Of a stretch of DNA of 64,000 nt, positions 53,303-62,243 are shown piece after piece. The first letter of the stretch is position 1. Every line of letters starts with the position of its first letter. A program made the translations under genes and the position numbers. The stretch is from Stagnihabitans sp038231395 (lineage in GTDB: Bacteria > Pseudomonadota > Alphaproteobacteria > Rhodobacterales > Rhodobacteraceae). The notes under the pieces are model-generated. The model had not been told where the DNA came from. It did no database searches and worked only from the letters and a program-made list of their open reading frames with translations. The stretch covers positions 8,255 to 72,254 of the forward strand of contig JBBRLL010000020.1 of the NCBI GenBank assembly GCA_038231395.1. The letters run 5' to 3'.

Positions 53303-53536
53303 CGCGGAGTAACCGGTCGAAGTGAGCGGGCTTTCGGCGCAACTGCCTTTTTTCCTTTGGCCATGCTGTGTGCGACGGCGTATCCCTTCGAAACGCTGCC
53401 GGTCGGCGTCAGGCGCTTGACAGGCTTATAGCCCACACCCCGAACAAAGCCTGTAAGACAACAGCGCCCCGGGCCAGACGGACGCTGGACTTTTACCGTC
53501 TGGTGGCCGAAGCGTGTGGTTTTGGAAGGCGGGTCA

Positions 53537-54859
53537 GTGGCAGCGGTCTCAAGAAAGAACATACTTCTGATAAGCTTTGACGATTGTGGCGCATATCACA
53601 GGTATTCGACCGCGTTTGGCGAACGGCTGCAGACGCCAAACCTTGACCGGATCGTGGCGCAGGGGGCGCAATTCAAGTCTGCCTATTGTCAGGTGCCGGT
53701 TTGCGGCCCCTCTCGCGCCAGCTTCATGTCGGCGCGCACACCGGATCAGCTGGGTATCTTCGACAACACTGTCGACGTGTTCGAGCGGATCAAGCCAAGG
53801 GACATCTGGTCCTACAAGTTGAAGGAGGCCGGCTATTTCTGCTCCTCTGGCGGCAAGGTTCACCACGGCTACAAACCGCTGCGCCGCAATATTCACAAAG
53901 TGATCTATTCGGACAACCAAAAGACCTTTACCGACGATAATTCCCTCCCGCCGGACGTCGAAAAACGCAAGTACAACGGTATTCGCGGTGGTTGGGGAAC
54001 CACCAACGAAAAGGACGATTGCATCTACTACGATGCGCAGTCGTCCAGTTCCGCGATTAATTTCCTGCAGACCTTTGACCGTGAGGAGCCCTTTTACCGC
54101 GAGGTCGGTTTTTTCAGCCCTCATGGACCGCGCTACACCCCGGCCCGGTTCAAGGACATCTATGACCCGGCGCATTTCCAGATGCCCGCATCGTGGCAAA
54201 ACGGGTTCGACGATCATGCCTATACCGACCAGATCATGCCGCAAACGCCCGATCTGGTGAACGGCGATCTGTCATTTTGGCGGTACAATGTCCGCAACTA
54301 CTTTGCCGGGCTAAGCCATGGCGACTATCATCTGGGTCGGGTCTGGGACGCTTTGCAGGCCTCCAGATTCGCCGCGAACACAGTTGTGGTGATCCTGTCC
54401 GATCATGGATTTCTGCTTGGCGCGCGCAACCGGTTCTACAAAAGCACGCTCTGGGAACAGTCAGCCGGTGTGCCCCTGATCATCTATGACCCTGACCAGT
54501 CTGGTCCCAAGGTCATCGACGATCCGGTGGCTTTGCTGGACGTCGGACCCACCGTTCTGGATTTCGCTGCTTTGCCACCGCTGGACCATACACTGGGGCG
54601 GTCACTTAGGCCCCAAATTGAGGGGCTGTCAGATCCGGATCGTGTGATACCGACGTTCCGACATGACAACGTGTCTATCCGGAAGGGAAACTACCGGCTC
54701 GCCCGGTATGGCGACGGCAGCACCCAGCTTTTCGATTTGACGGAAGACCTGTGGAATTTGAACGATCTGGGCCAAGGTCATCCGGCCTTTGCGCCGATGC
54801 TTGCGGCGCTGAAGGCATGCTGCGTCGAATATGGGCACAATCTGGGCGCGGGAGCCTGA
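53537..54859 (+). CDS. Sulfatase (alkaline phosphatase superfamily, Cys type)
   Basis: A 440-residue sulfatase. LISFDDCGAYH gives the metal aspartates (D15, D16), PVCGPSRASFMS has C56 of the C-x-P-S-R motif that is oxidised to formylglycine, and SDHGFLLGARNRFYKSTLWE holds the later metal and sulfate residues. The substrate may be a carbohydrate sulfate or choline sulfate; no transporter or polysaccharide lyase is next to it. GTG at 53537 after GGAAGG is chosen. No signal peptide, so probably cytoplasmic. No formylglycine-generating enzyme gene is in the window. Confidence 0.85.
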   Translation: MAAVSRKNILLISFDDCGAYHRYSTAFGERLQTPNLDRIVAQGAQFKSAYCQVPVCGPSRASFMSARTPDQLGIFDNTVDVFERIKPRDIWSYKLKEAGYFCSSGGKVHHGYKPLRRNIHKVIYSDNQKTFTDDNSLPPDVEKRKYNGIRGGWGTTNEKDDCIYYDAQSSSSAINFLQTFDREEPFYREVGFFSPHGPRYTPARFKDIYDPAHFQMPASWQNGFDDHAYTDQIMPQTPDLVNGDLSFWRYNVRNYFAGLSHGDYHLGRVWDALQASRFAANTVVVILSDHGFLLGARNRFYKSTLWEQSAGVPLIIYDPDQSGPKVIDDPVALLDVGPTVLDFAALPPLDHTLGRSLRPQIEGLSDPDRVIPTFRHDNVSIRKGNYRLARYGDGSTQLFDLTEDLWNLNDLGQGHPAFAPMLAALKACCVEYGHNLGAGA

Positions 54860-54901
54860 AGACACGCCCGCCGTCTTGTAGGCCAGCTTCGCGGTCCAGC
54901 G

Positions 54902-55900
54902 TTACAGACTATCCCGCCGCAAGGGGGTGGTGGAACAATGCAAACCACCACCGTTCTTGTGGTTGGCGGCATAGGGCACGGTGGTCCAGCTTACTCCCGC
55001 AGCGGCCAGACGGTCCAGCGTCCGGTTCGTGGTCCCTTCAGGCATCAGAACTTTGCCGGGAGCGATGGCAAGCGAGTTCACGATCCACGGGTCATCGCCG
55101 GGGTCGGTTTCAATATACCGAATGCCACGGGCAGTCAGGTCCTCCAGAAAGGAATAGGGCAGCCCCATCGGGTTGAGGAGGGCCAAATCCTTGTCGATCA
55201 TCAGGAACGATACGTCGAGGTGGATGTCGTAGCCGGTCAGTGGAACGATCAGCAGGTCAACGCCCTGACGTTGCAAAACTTCTCCCACCTGTTCGGCACC
55301 CTCACGGTTCACCCGAACACCGACCCCGATGGCGCAGGTCTTGTCGTTCAGCCAGGCGAAGCTGCCGCCCTCCATGACACCTTTGCCGGAAATGGTGCGC
55401 AGGATCGGGATGCCGATCTTGGCCAGGGTGCGGGTGACGGCAAGTTCCTCGCCACGCCGGATGCGCGCGCCCATCCGGCAGACGATGGCGCCGCCTTTGA
55501 CCATGATCACCGGGTCGCGGGTGTAGATCTGCTTCAGCCGAATACCGGCCTCACCCTCCATATAATGCACCTCCACCCCTTCAGCTTGCAGGGCGGCCAC
55601 GAAACCGTCGTGCTGGCGCTGCATCAGGGGCAGGTCCGGAGGGGTGTCGGACTGAAAATACCAGCCGACGGCGGGATCGCCAAAGCTGCCTATTTCGGGC
55701 AGGCGCTTGGCGGGGTCGACGACGTTCAACTCCGGCCCGGGGCGGTGCATCAGGATCGACCGGATTTTGCCCACGTCGTTGTCGATGCCCCAGACAGCCC
55801 CCCACGAGGCCATCAGTTCCGACGCATCCTCAAACGGCGGTTCGGCCCCGGCGGCAAAGGTCTTGACGGTTTGGGTGTAAATCCAGTGAGCATTGGTCAT
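54902..55900 (-). CDS. Amidinotransferase/dimethylarginine dimethylaminohydrolase-like enzyme
   Basis: A 332-residue protein of the guanidino-group modifying fold. The residues match the pattern: D129 (YTRDP), E178 (MEGGSF), H227 (IHLDVSF) and C322 (GGGLHCSTTP). The family covers arginine deiminase, DDAH and amidinotransferases, which act on arginine or methylarginine through the cysteine. Closer assignment needs a tree. It is convergent with the sulfatase and near an SDR gene. Confidence 0.83.
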   Translation of the reverse strand: MTNAHWIYTQTVKTFAAGAEPPFEDASELMASWGAVWGIDNDVGKIRSILMHRPGPELNVVDPAKRLPEIGSFGDPAVGWYFQSDTPPDLPLMQRQHDGFVAALQAEGVEVHYMEGEAGIRLKQIYTRDPVIMVKGGAIVCRMGARIRRGEELAVTRTLAKIGIPILRTISGKGVMEGGSFAWLNDKTCAIGVGVRVNREGAEQVGEVLQRQGVDLLIVPLTGYDIHLDVSFLMIDKDLALLNPMGLPYSFLEDLTARGIRYIETDPGDDPWIVNSLAIAPGKVLMPEGTTNRTLDRLAAAGVSWTTVPYAANHKNGGGLHCSTTPLRRDSL

Positions 55901-55959
55901 GGCGGGCCTTTGGGTTGGGTCGTGACGCTATGGGGGCAGCCGGGGCAGAACTTTGAGGG

Positions 55960-56727
55960 CTAAGCGGCCGAAAAGCCGTTATCGACGAACAGTTGCGTGC
56001 CGTTGACGAAGTCGGACTCGTCGGATGCCAGGTATAAAGCGGCGCGGGCGATGTCTTCGGGTTTGCCCATCCGGCCTTGAGCGGCCTTCACAGCAGCGTC
56101 CGACACGTCAACGCCAAGGGCTGCCAGCGCCTCAACCTCGCGGTTGCCATGCGGGGTTTCGATGAACCCGGGGCAGACGGCGTTGCAGCGGATGCCACGG
56201 TCACGGAATTCAACGGCGATGGCGCGGGCGAACATGTGGCAAGCGCCTTTGGTGGCGTCGTAAAGCACTTCGTTGGGGGTGCCATAGACGGCGGAGATCG
56301 ACGAGGTGCAGACGATGGTGCCCTTGCCCGCCGCCAGCATCATCGGCAGAACGGCGCGGGTCATCAGGTACATGGATTTGACGTTGACGGCGAACAGCAT
56401 GTCCCAATCCTCCTCCTCCGTCTCCATGAAGGGCTTCACGACGATGGTGCCCGCATGGTTGAAAAGCACGCTGATCGGGCCAAGCGAGGCTGTGATATTG
56501 GCCACAGCCGCCACAACCTCTGCCGTTTTGCTGACGTCGGCGGCGGCAAACACCACACGTTTGCCTTGGCTGGCCAATTCGAAGGCCAAAGCCTGTCCCG
56601 CGGCAGAATTTCGGTCGATGATGCCGACGTCGGCCCCTTCGGCCACAAACAGGCGAACGGCGGCGGCACCGATGCCGGTGGCACCACCCGAGACGATGGC
56701 AATCTTGCCTTTGAGACGGTCTGGCAT
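55960..56727 (-). CDS. Short-chain dehydrogenase/reductase
   Basis: A 255-residue SDR. SGGATGIG (residues 13-20) is the nucleotide loop, FNHAG replaces the usual NNAG, and S143/S145 with YDATK (Y156, K160) is the catalytic set. D38 (IIDRN) after the second strand favours NAD over NADP. Substrate unknown. It lies upstream of the amidinotransferase on the same strand with a 59-base gap, so co-transcription is possible. Confidence 0.88.
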   Translation of the reverse strand: MPDRLKGKIAIVSGGATGIGAAAVRLFVAEGADVGIIDRNSAAGQALAFELASQGKRVVFAAADVSKTAEVVAAVANITASLGPISVLFNHAGTIVVKPFMETEEEDWDMLFAVNVKSMYLMTRAVLPMMLAAGKGTIVCTSSISAVYGTPNEVLYDATKGACHMFARAIAVEFRDRGIRCNAVCPGFIETPHGNREVEALAALGVDVSDAAVKAAQGRMGKPEDIARAALYLASDESDFVNGTQLFVDNGFSAA

Positions 56728-56837
56728 GGGGGCTCCTGTGGTTCAGTTCACCCTAACAGCCCGTTGGGCGTGGGCAACCTCCTTCACGACAACGTCGCAG
56801 GCGCGTGTTATGCTGATCTGCATCATGGGAGGAAATC

Positions 56838-57194
56838 ATGGCTTATGTGGACGCTTACGTGATGCCGGTCTTGCAGGCGCGCGAAGGGGATTATCAAGCT
56901 TGGGCAAAGCTCGCGGCGACGGTCTGGCTTGAGCATGGCGCGCTGTCCTATGTCGAAAGCCGTGCCGAGGATGTGCGGGAGGGCAAGGTCACCTCGTTCC
57001 CGATGGCTGTAAAGCTGGAGCCGGGGGAGGTGCTGTATTTCGCCTATTCGACCTACCGGGACCGGGCGCACCGGGATTCTGTGATGGGCAAGGTGATGGC
57101 CGATCCGCGTCTGGCCGATATGATGAAGGACAGCCCGGCCAATATGCAGCGGATGATCTGGGGCGGGTTTGAAACGGTGGTTTCTGTTCCCTAG
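56838..57194 (+). CDS. DUF1428 protein (YbaA-like)
   Basis: A 118-residue protein. YVDAYVMPV and WLEHGALSYVESRAEDV match DUF1428, a small dimeric alpha-beta-barrel family of unknown function related to antibiotic biosynthesis monooxygenases. GGAGGAAATC precedes the start. Divergent from the SDR gene, convergent with ohr. Confidence 0.85.
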   Translation: MAYVDAYVMPVLQAREGDYQAWAKLAATVWLEHGALSYVESRAEDVREGKVTSFPMAVKLEPGEVLYFAYSTYRDRAHRDSVMGKVMADPRLADMMKDSPANMQRMIWGGFETVVSVP

Positions 57195-57259
57195 ATTTTG
57201 GGCCGCAAGTCTGTAGTTGGCGTAAGGTGGGGTAATGGGCAAACCTTACGCCAGTAGGG

Positions 57260-57688
57260 TCAGACCAGCGCGGTTTCGACCTTCACATTGCCTGCGATCA
57301 GGTTGGAGTAGGGGCAGATGAAATGGCCGCGCTCAGCGATTTTGGCGGCAACGTCCGGGGCTACACCGGGCAGCGACACTTCCAGCTTGATCACAAGGCC
57401 AAATCCGCCGTCAGACCGCCCGCCGATGCCAACTTTGGCGGTGACGGTGGCGGCGTCAGGTACAGTGCCCAGCTTTTCCGACGAAGCGGCAAAGCGCATC
57501 GCCCCCAGATAGCAGGCGGCATAACCGGTGGCGAAAAGTTCTTCGGGGTTGTGGCCCAGACCATTGCCACCAAGCTCTTTGGGCGAGGCCATGGTGATCG
57601 TCAGCTTGCCGTCGGCGAGTTTCGCCACGCCATTGCGGCCACCGCCGGTGGCGGTCGCTTCGGTCCAGTATTTCGGGTCAACCGACAT
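57260..57688 (-). CDS. Organic hydroperoxide resistance protein (Ohr/OsmC family)
   Basis: A 142-residue peroxidase of the OsmC fold. NPEELFATGYAACYLGAM has the peroxidatic C59, and GHFICPYSNL the resolving C125. Ohr reduces fatty-acid and other organic peroxides with lipoyl groups as electron source. The usual local OhrR regulator (MarR type) is not adjacent, though a MarR gene lies 4 kb upstream at 52.8 kb. Confidence 0.9.
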   Translation of the reverse strand: MSVDPKYWTEATATGGGRNGVAKLADGKLTITMASPKELGGNGLGHNPEELFATGYAACYLGAMRFAASSEKLGTVPDAATVTAKVGIGGRSDGGFGLVIKLEVSLPGVAPDVAAKIAERGHFICPYSNLIAGNVKVETALV

Positions 57689-57782
57689 GGTGTTTCCTAT
57701 CGTTTGGGCGTTGAGGGAGCGCGAGTGCTAGGAGGGCTGTGCGCCTGAGTCAAGCCGCTTGGGATTGGGCGGGGTGTTTGGT

Positions 57783-58808
57783 TCAGGTCAGGCGGGTGAT
57801 GGCCCAACGGGCAGCATCCCGCACGGCGGGGTCGGGATCTGTGGTCAGGCTTTGGGCTGTCGGGATCAGGGCGGGGTTTTGGGAATTGCCGATGGCGTAA
57901 AGTACGTTCCTGACCATGCGGTCACGCCCGATGCGTTTGATGGGCGATCCTGCGAAGCGTTGGCGGAAGGCCGCGTCATCAAGGCTGGCGAGGTCAGCCA
58001 GTTCCGGGAGGCCGACTTTGGGCTGGTAGCCGATCTCTGTGGCGGCAACGGCGTATTTGTTCCACGGGCAGGCGGCGAGGCAATCGTCACAGCCATAGAT
58101 ACGGTTGCCGAGGAGGGGGCGCAGGTCTGCGTCAACGGGGCCTTTGTGCTCGATGGTCAGATAAGAAATACAGCGGCGCGCGTCCAGTTGATAGGGGGCC
58201 GGGAAGGCATTGGTCGGGCAGGCATCAAGGCAGGCAGTGCAGGTGCCGCAATGGCTGGTTTCGGGTTGGTCGCGAGGCAGGTCCAGCGTGGTGAAGATGG
58301 CACCAAGGAAGAACCAGTTGCCCAGATTGCGCGACAGAAGGTTGGTGTGCTTGCCTTGCCAGCCGAGGCCCGCAGCTTGGGCCAAGGGCTTTTCCATCAC
58401 TGGCGCGGTATCGACAAAGACCTTGATCTGACAGTCTTCGCCAGCCTTCGCGGTCTGATCCAGCAGCCAGCGGCCAAGGCGCTTGAGGCGGCGTTTCACC
58501 AGATCATGGTAGTCTTTGCCTTGGGCATAGCTGGAGATGACGCCGTGCGAGTGTTGCGTCAGGCCGGAAAGGTCCGGAGGCGTGTAAACCTCTGCCAGCA
58601 TGATGACTGATTTCGCCTCGGGCCACAGGGCTGCGGGGTTGGCGCGCCACGGCTCCCGGTCGGCCATCCACGCCATCTGGCCGTGATATCCCGCCTCGAG
58701 GAAGGTGCGCAGACGCGGCACGGCCAGCGGGATGGCATCGGGCGCGCAGATGCCAAGGGCAGAGAAACCCATTGCAAGGGCCTCTGCCCGCAGCTTGTCC
58801 TGATCCAC
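57783..58808 (-). CDS. queG: Epoxyqueuosine reductase QueG
   Basis: A 341-residue iron-sulphur and cobalamin enzyme that reduces epoxyqueuosine to queuosine at tRNA wobble position 34. CGTCTACLDACPTNAF and CDDCLAACPWNK supply two 4Fe-4S clusters, and a HEAT-like end follows. GTG at 58808 is chosen because GAGGAGA precedes it; 75 more open codons upstream overlap the clpB promoter region and look non-coding. Confidence 0.93.
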   Translation of the reverse strand: MDQDKLRAEALAMGFSALGICAPDAIPLAVPRLRTFLEAGYHGQMAWMADREPWRANPAALWPEAKSVIMLAEVYTPPDLSGLTQHSHGVISSYAQGKDYHDLVKRRLKRLGRWLLDQTAKAGEDCQIKVFVDTAPVMEKPLAQAAGLGWQGKHTNLLSRNLGNWFFLGAIFTTLDLPRDQPETSHCGTCTACLDACPTNAFPAPYQLDARRCISYLTIEHKGPVDADLRPLLGNRIYGCDDCLAACPWNKYAVAATEIGYQPKVGLPELADLASLDDAAFRQRFAGSPIKRIGRDRMVRNVLYAIGNSQNPALIPTAQSLTTDPDPAVRDAARWAITRLT

Positions 58809-58879
58809 GGCAGTCTCCTCTGTCGGGATCAGCCCTATCACAGACCCCAGCAAAATCCACGCTGCGACGTTGTGGCAAT

Positions 58880-58908
58880 CTTGCATCGGGGGGTCTGGCG
58901 CCCCAAGT
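58880..58908 (+). promoter_or_regulatory. RpoH-type promoter candidate for clpB
   Basis: CTTGCA at 58880-58885, 15 bases, CCCCAAGT at 58901-58908, close to the classical sigma-32 pattern CTTGAA-N13-15-CCCCATNT (one mismatch in each box). It fits the alphaproteobacterial CYTATNT form poorly. It lies 66 bases before clpB, which is a heat-shock gene. Confidence 0.45.
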
Positions 58909-58974
58909 GTAGGGAGGGCTGCGGCGGACGTGCCATCATTGGGCGTTTGGGCGGTGCTGCAACGGGAGATGACC

Positions 58975-61587
58975 ATGAACCTTGAGAAATTCACCGAACG
59001 GTCGCGCGGGTTTTTGCAAGCGGCACAGACCATAGCGATGCGGGAAAGCCATCAGCGGTTGGCCCCGGAGCATCTGTTGAAAGCGTTGATGGATGACGAT
59101 CAGGGGCTGTCGGCCAATCTGATCCGGCGTGCAGGTGGCGAACCGGCGCGGGTGGTTGAGGCGTTGACATTGGCCTTGGCCAAGCTGCCGAAGGTAAGCG
59201 GCGATGCGCAACCGTTCATGGACCCTGCTTTGGCGCGGGTGCTGGACGAGGCGGAGAAGGTTGCCAAAAAGGCTTGCGACAGCTTTGTTCCGGTAGAACG
59301 GATTTTGATGGCTTTGTGCATGGTCGCCTCGAAAGCCAAAGAGGCATTGGATGCCGGTGCCATCACGGCACAAAAATTGAACGGGGCGATCAACGACATC
59401 CGCAAAGGGCGGACGGCGGACTCGGCGAGTGCCGAGGAAGGCTATGACGCGCTGAAGAAATACTCACGCGATCTGACCGAAGCTGCAGCAGAGGGCAAGA
59501 TCGACCCGATCATTGGCCGGGACGATGAAATTCGCCGCACGATGCAGGTTTTGTCGCGGCGGACCAAGAACAACCCGGTGCTGATTGGCGAGCCGGGGGT
59601 GGGCAAGACGGCGATTGCTGAAGGGTTGGCCCTGCGCATTGTCAACGGCGACGTGCCGGAGAGTTTGCGGAATAAAAAGCTGATGGCTTTGGACATGGGC
59701 GCTTTGATCGCAGGCTCCAAATATCGCGGCGAGTTTGAAGAGCGGTTGAAGGCCGTGTTGAACGAGATCACCGCTGCCGACGGCGAGATCATCCTGTTCA
59801 TTGACGAGATGCACACTTTGGTTGGCGCGGGCAAGTCAGATGGCGCGATGGATGCGGCAAATCTGATCAAACCGGCTTTGGCGCGGGGTGATCTGCATTG
59901 TGTGGGTGCCACCACGCTGGACGAATACCGCAAGTATGTTGAAAAGGATGCGGCCTTGGCCCGGCGTTTCCAGCCGGTGATGGTGTCTGAGCCGACGGTT
60001 GAGGATACCATCAGCATCCTGCGCGGCATCAAGGAAAAGTATGAGCTGCACCACGGGGTGCGGATTGCGGACTCGGCCCTGGTGGCTGCCGCGACGTTGA
60101 GCCATCGCTATATCACCGACCGTTTTTTGCCGGACAAGGCGATTGATCTGATGGACGAAGCGGCCTCGCGTCTGCGGATGGAGGTGGACAGCAAGCCCGA
60201 AGAACTGGACGCGCTGGACCGCCAGATCCTGCAATTGCAGATCGAAGCCGAGGCGTTGAAGAAGGAAGATGACGCCGCGTCCAAAGACCGGCTGGAGCGG
60301 TTGGAAAAAGAATTGGCCAACTTGCAAGAACAGTCCGCGTCAATGACGGCGACCTGGCAGAACGAGCGCGACAGTCTGGAAAAAGCGCGCGAGATCAAGG
60401 AGCAACTGGACCGTAGCCGTGCCGAGTTGGAAAGTGCCAAGCGCGACGGCGATTTTGCCAAGGCGGGCGAGTTGCAGTATGGCCGGATTCCGGCGCTGGA
60501 GAAGCAGTTGGCAGAGGCGGAGGCCCGCGAGGGTGAAGCTTTGGTCGCCGAGGCCGTGCGTCCCGAGCAGATTGCCGAGGTTGTCGAACGCTGGACCGGG
60601 ATTCCAGTTTCCCGGATGCTAGAGGGTGAAAAGGAAAAGCTGCTGGCGATGGAGGATAAGCTGGGCGAGCGGGTTGTCGGCCAACGCGCTGCCGTGACGG
60701 CGGTGGCCAATGCGGTCCGGCGGGCACGGGCGGGCCTGAACGATGAAGGGCGGCCTTTGGGGTCATTCCTGTTCCTGGGGCCAACGGGTGTCGGCAAGAC
60801 GGAACTGACCAAGGCGCTGGCCGAATATCTGTTTGACGATGACAGTGCCATGGTGCGGATCGACATGAGCGAGTTCATGGAAAAGCACGCGGTGTCGCGG
60901 CTGATCGGCGCGCCGCCCGGCTATGTCGGCTATGACGAAGGTGGCGTGCTGACCGAGGCGGTGCGGCGCAGGCCTTATCAGGTTGTGCTGTTTGACGAGG
61001 TGGAAAAAGCGCATCCGGACGTGTTCAACGTGCTGTTGCAGGTCTTGGACGATGGCGTTCTGACCGATGGTCAGGGGCGGACGGTGGACTTCAAGCAGAC
61101 GCTGATTATCCTGACGTCAAACCTCGGGGCTTACTCCTTAAGCCAGTTGCCGGAAGGCGCTGATCCGACCCGGGCACGGGCGGAGGTTATGGAGGCGGTG
61201 CGGGCGCATTTCCGGCCGGAATTCCTCAACCGGCTGGACGAGACGATCATCTTTGAACGGTTGGCCCGGGCCGATATGGGCGCGATTGTCGAAATACAGT
61301 TGCGAAAGCTGGAGGCGCGGTTGGCGGGGCGCAAGATCGTGTTGGAACTGGACGCGGCCGCCAAGCAGTGGCTGGCGGATGAGGGCTACGATCCGGTTTA
61401 CGGCGCACGGCCGTTGAAGCGCGTGATCCAGCGGAACTTGCAGGATCAACTGGCGCAAATGCTGCTGGCGGGCGATGTGCTGGATGGATCGACCGTGATG
61501 GTTACGGCGGGGATCGGCGGGTTGCTGATTGGCGACCGGCTGGTCCCATCAAGCCGCGAGCGAACGATGCCCCATGTGGTGCATTAA
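58975..61587 (+). CDS. clpB: Protein disaggregase ClpB
   Basis: An 870-residue Hsp100 ATPase. Order: Clp N-domain repeats (ESHQRLAPEHLLKAL, PVERILMALC), first ATPase with GEPGVGKT and IILFIDEMHTLVGAG, a long coiled-coil middle domain near residues 400-530 (the ClpB mark), and second ATPase with GPTGVGKT and VLFDEVEKAHPDV. It frees aggregated proteins with DnaK and GrpE. ATG at 58975 has GGGAG before it at good spacing; ATG at 58969 is two codons upstream. Confidence 0.97.
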   Translation: MNLEKFTERSRGFLQAAQTIAMRESHQRLAPEHLLKALMDDDQGLSANLIRRAGGEPARVVEALTLALAKLPKVSGDAQPFMDPALARVLDEAEKVAKKACDSFVPVERILMALCMVASKAKEALDAGAITAQKLNGAINDIRKGRTADSASAEEGYDALKKYSRDLTEAAAEGKIDPIIGRDDEIRRTMQVLSRRTKNNPVLIGEPGVGKTAIAEGLALRIVNGDVPESLRNKKLMALDMGALIAGSKYRGEFEERLKAVLNEITAADGEIILFIDEMHTLVGAGKSDGAMDAANLIKPALARGDLHCVGATTLDEYRKYVEKDAALARRFQPVMVSEPTVEDTISILRGIKEKYELHHGVRIADSALVAAATLSHRYITDRFLPDKAIDLMDEAASRLRMEVDSKPEELDALDRQILQLQIEAEALKKEDDAASKDRLERLEKELANLQEQSASMTATWQNERDSLEKAREIKEQLDRSRAELESAKRDGDFAKAGELQYGRIPALEKQLAEAEAREGEALVAEAVRPEQIAEVVERWTGIPVSRMLEGEKEKLLAMEDKLGERVVGQRAAVTAVANAVRRARAGLNDEGRPLGSFLFLGPTGVGKTELTKALAEYLFDDDSAMVRIDMSEFMEKHAVSRLIGAPPGYVGYDEGGVLTEAVRRRPYQVVLFDEVEKAHPDVFNVLLQVLDDGVLTDGQGRTVDFKQTLIILTSNLGAYSLSQLPEGADPTRARAEVMEAVRAHFRPEFLNRLDETIIFERLARADMGAIVEIQLRKLEARLAGRKIVLELDAAAKQWLADEGYDPVYGARPLKRVIQRNLQDQLAQMLLAGDVLDGSTVMVTAGIGGLLIGDRLVPSSRERTMPHVVH

Positions 61588-61589
61588 GG

Positions 61590-61613
61590 GAGGGGGGCTT
61601 CGGCCCCTCTTTT
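61590..61613 (+). terminator. Terminator of clpB
   Basis: GAGGGGGGC, loop TTCG, GCCCCTC (61590-61609), followed by TTTT. The loop is the stable C(UUCG)G type. It starts 3 bases after the stop codon. Confidence 0.8.
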
Positions 61614-62243
61614 GTCGGGTTGGGGCAACATGAGCCGACAGCCCACGCTACCATTGACCAAAGCTGGCGCGCGTGAGTTGTCGGATAGATCTGCGCGCGC
61701 CTGATTTGGGCTGGCCATTTTTGGCTTTGCCGCAGCGGGTTCGGTTTCATGCTGATGCTGATGCTGGTGCTTTGCCGGGGCAGAAATGGTCCCGTGAACC
61801 ATAGCCAGAACTTCGCGAGCGGTGACGTTCGTTGTGTTTTCCCCCGGAACTCGATCGGCTAAAAGACTTGCGTGATTTTGCTGTGTCGGTTCGGTCTGTA
61901 TTTTTCCGTGCATCACGCTGCTCACAAACGGAGAGTTGGGGCACGTTGGCCGGTGGGCTGAGGGCTTGACATGACCTCAACCCATACCGGCGCTTGCCTG
62001 CTTGGTCGGTAGGCTTTTGCCGACCAAGTCATTGATCATACTAGTTACTTTTCTTTTGGCCGCGGTCAGGGCGCCACTGATCCCTCTGGCGGTGACTGAT
62101 AGGTCAACCTCCATCACAAGTATGTGATCGAAAAGTGTGAAACGCTTCACTCCGTCCTGCGTATTGTATGCTGTGGTTGCTGCCGACCGAACCCTAGGAC
62201 AGCTGCCAAATCATCCGCCTTATTGGCATGACAGGAGCTGCGC
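61614..62243. other. Long intergenic region before msrP
   Basis: About 630 bases with no convincing gene. A minus-strand open frame (61584-61925) contains a His-Gln repeat from (CAT CAG) triplets near 61750-61770, but it runs through the clpB terminator and its codon use is unlike the neighbours. The 3' part (62085-62243) carries GTGAA-N4-TTCAC near 62137-62150 and must hold the msrP promoter. No riboswitch or RNA gene was recognised. Confidence 0.5.

Noticed and set aside
54938..55963. A 341-codon plus-strand frame opposite the amidinotransferase gene
   Set aside because: The minus strand gives a complete guanidino-enzyme active site; the plus frame gives nothing recognisable.
61584..61925. 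A 113-residue minus-strand frame with a His-Gln repeat
   Set aside because: Runs through the clpB terminator, codon use unlike neighbouring genes, and no family likeness. The repeat is only four units.
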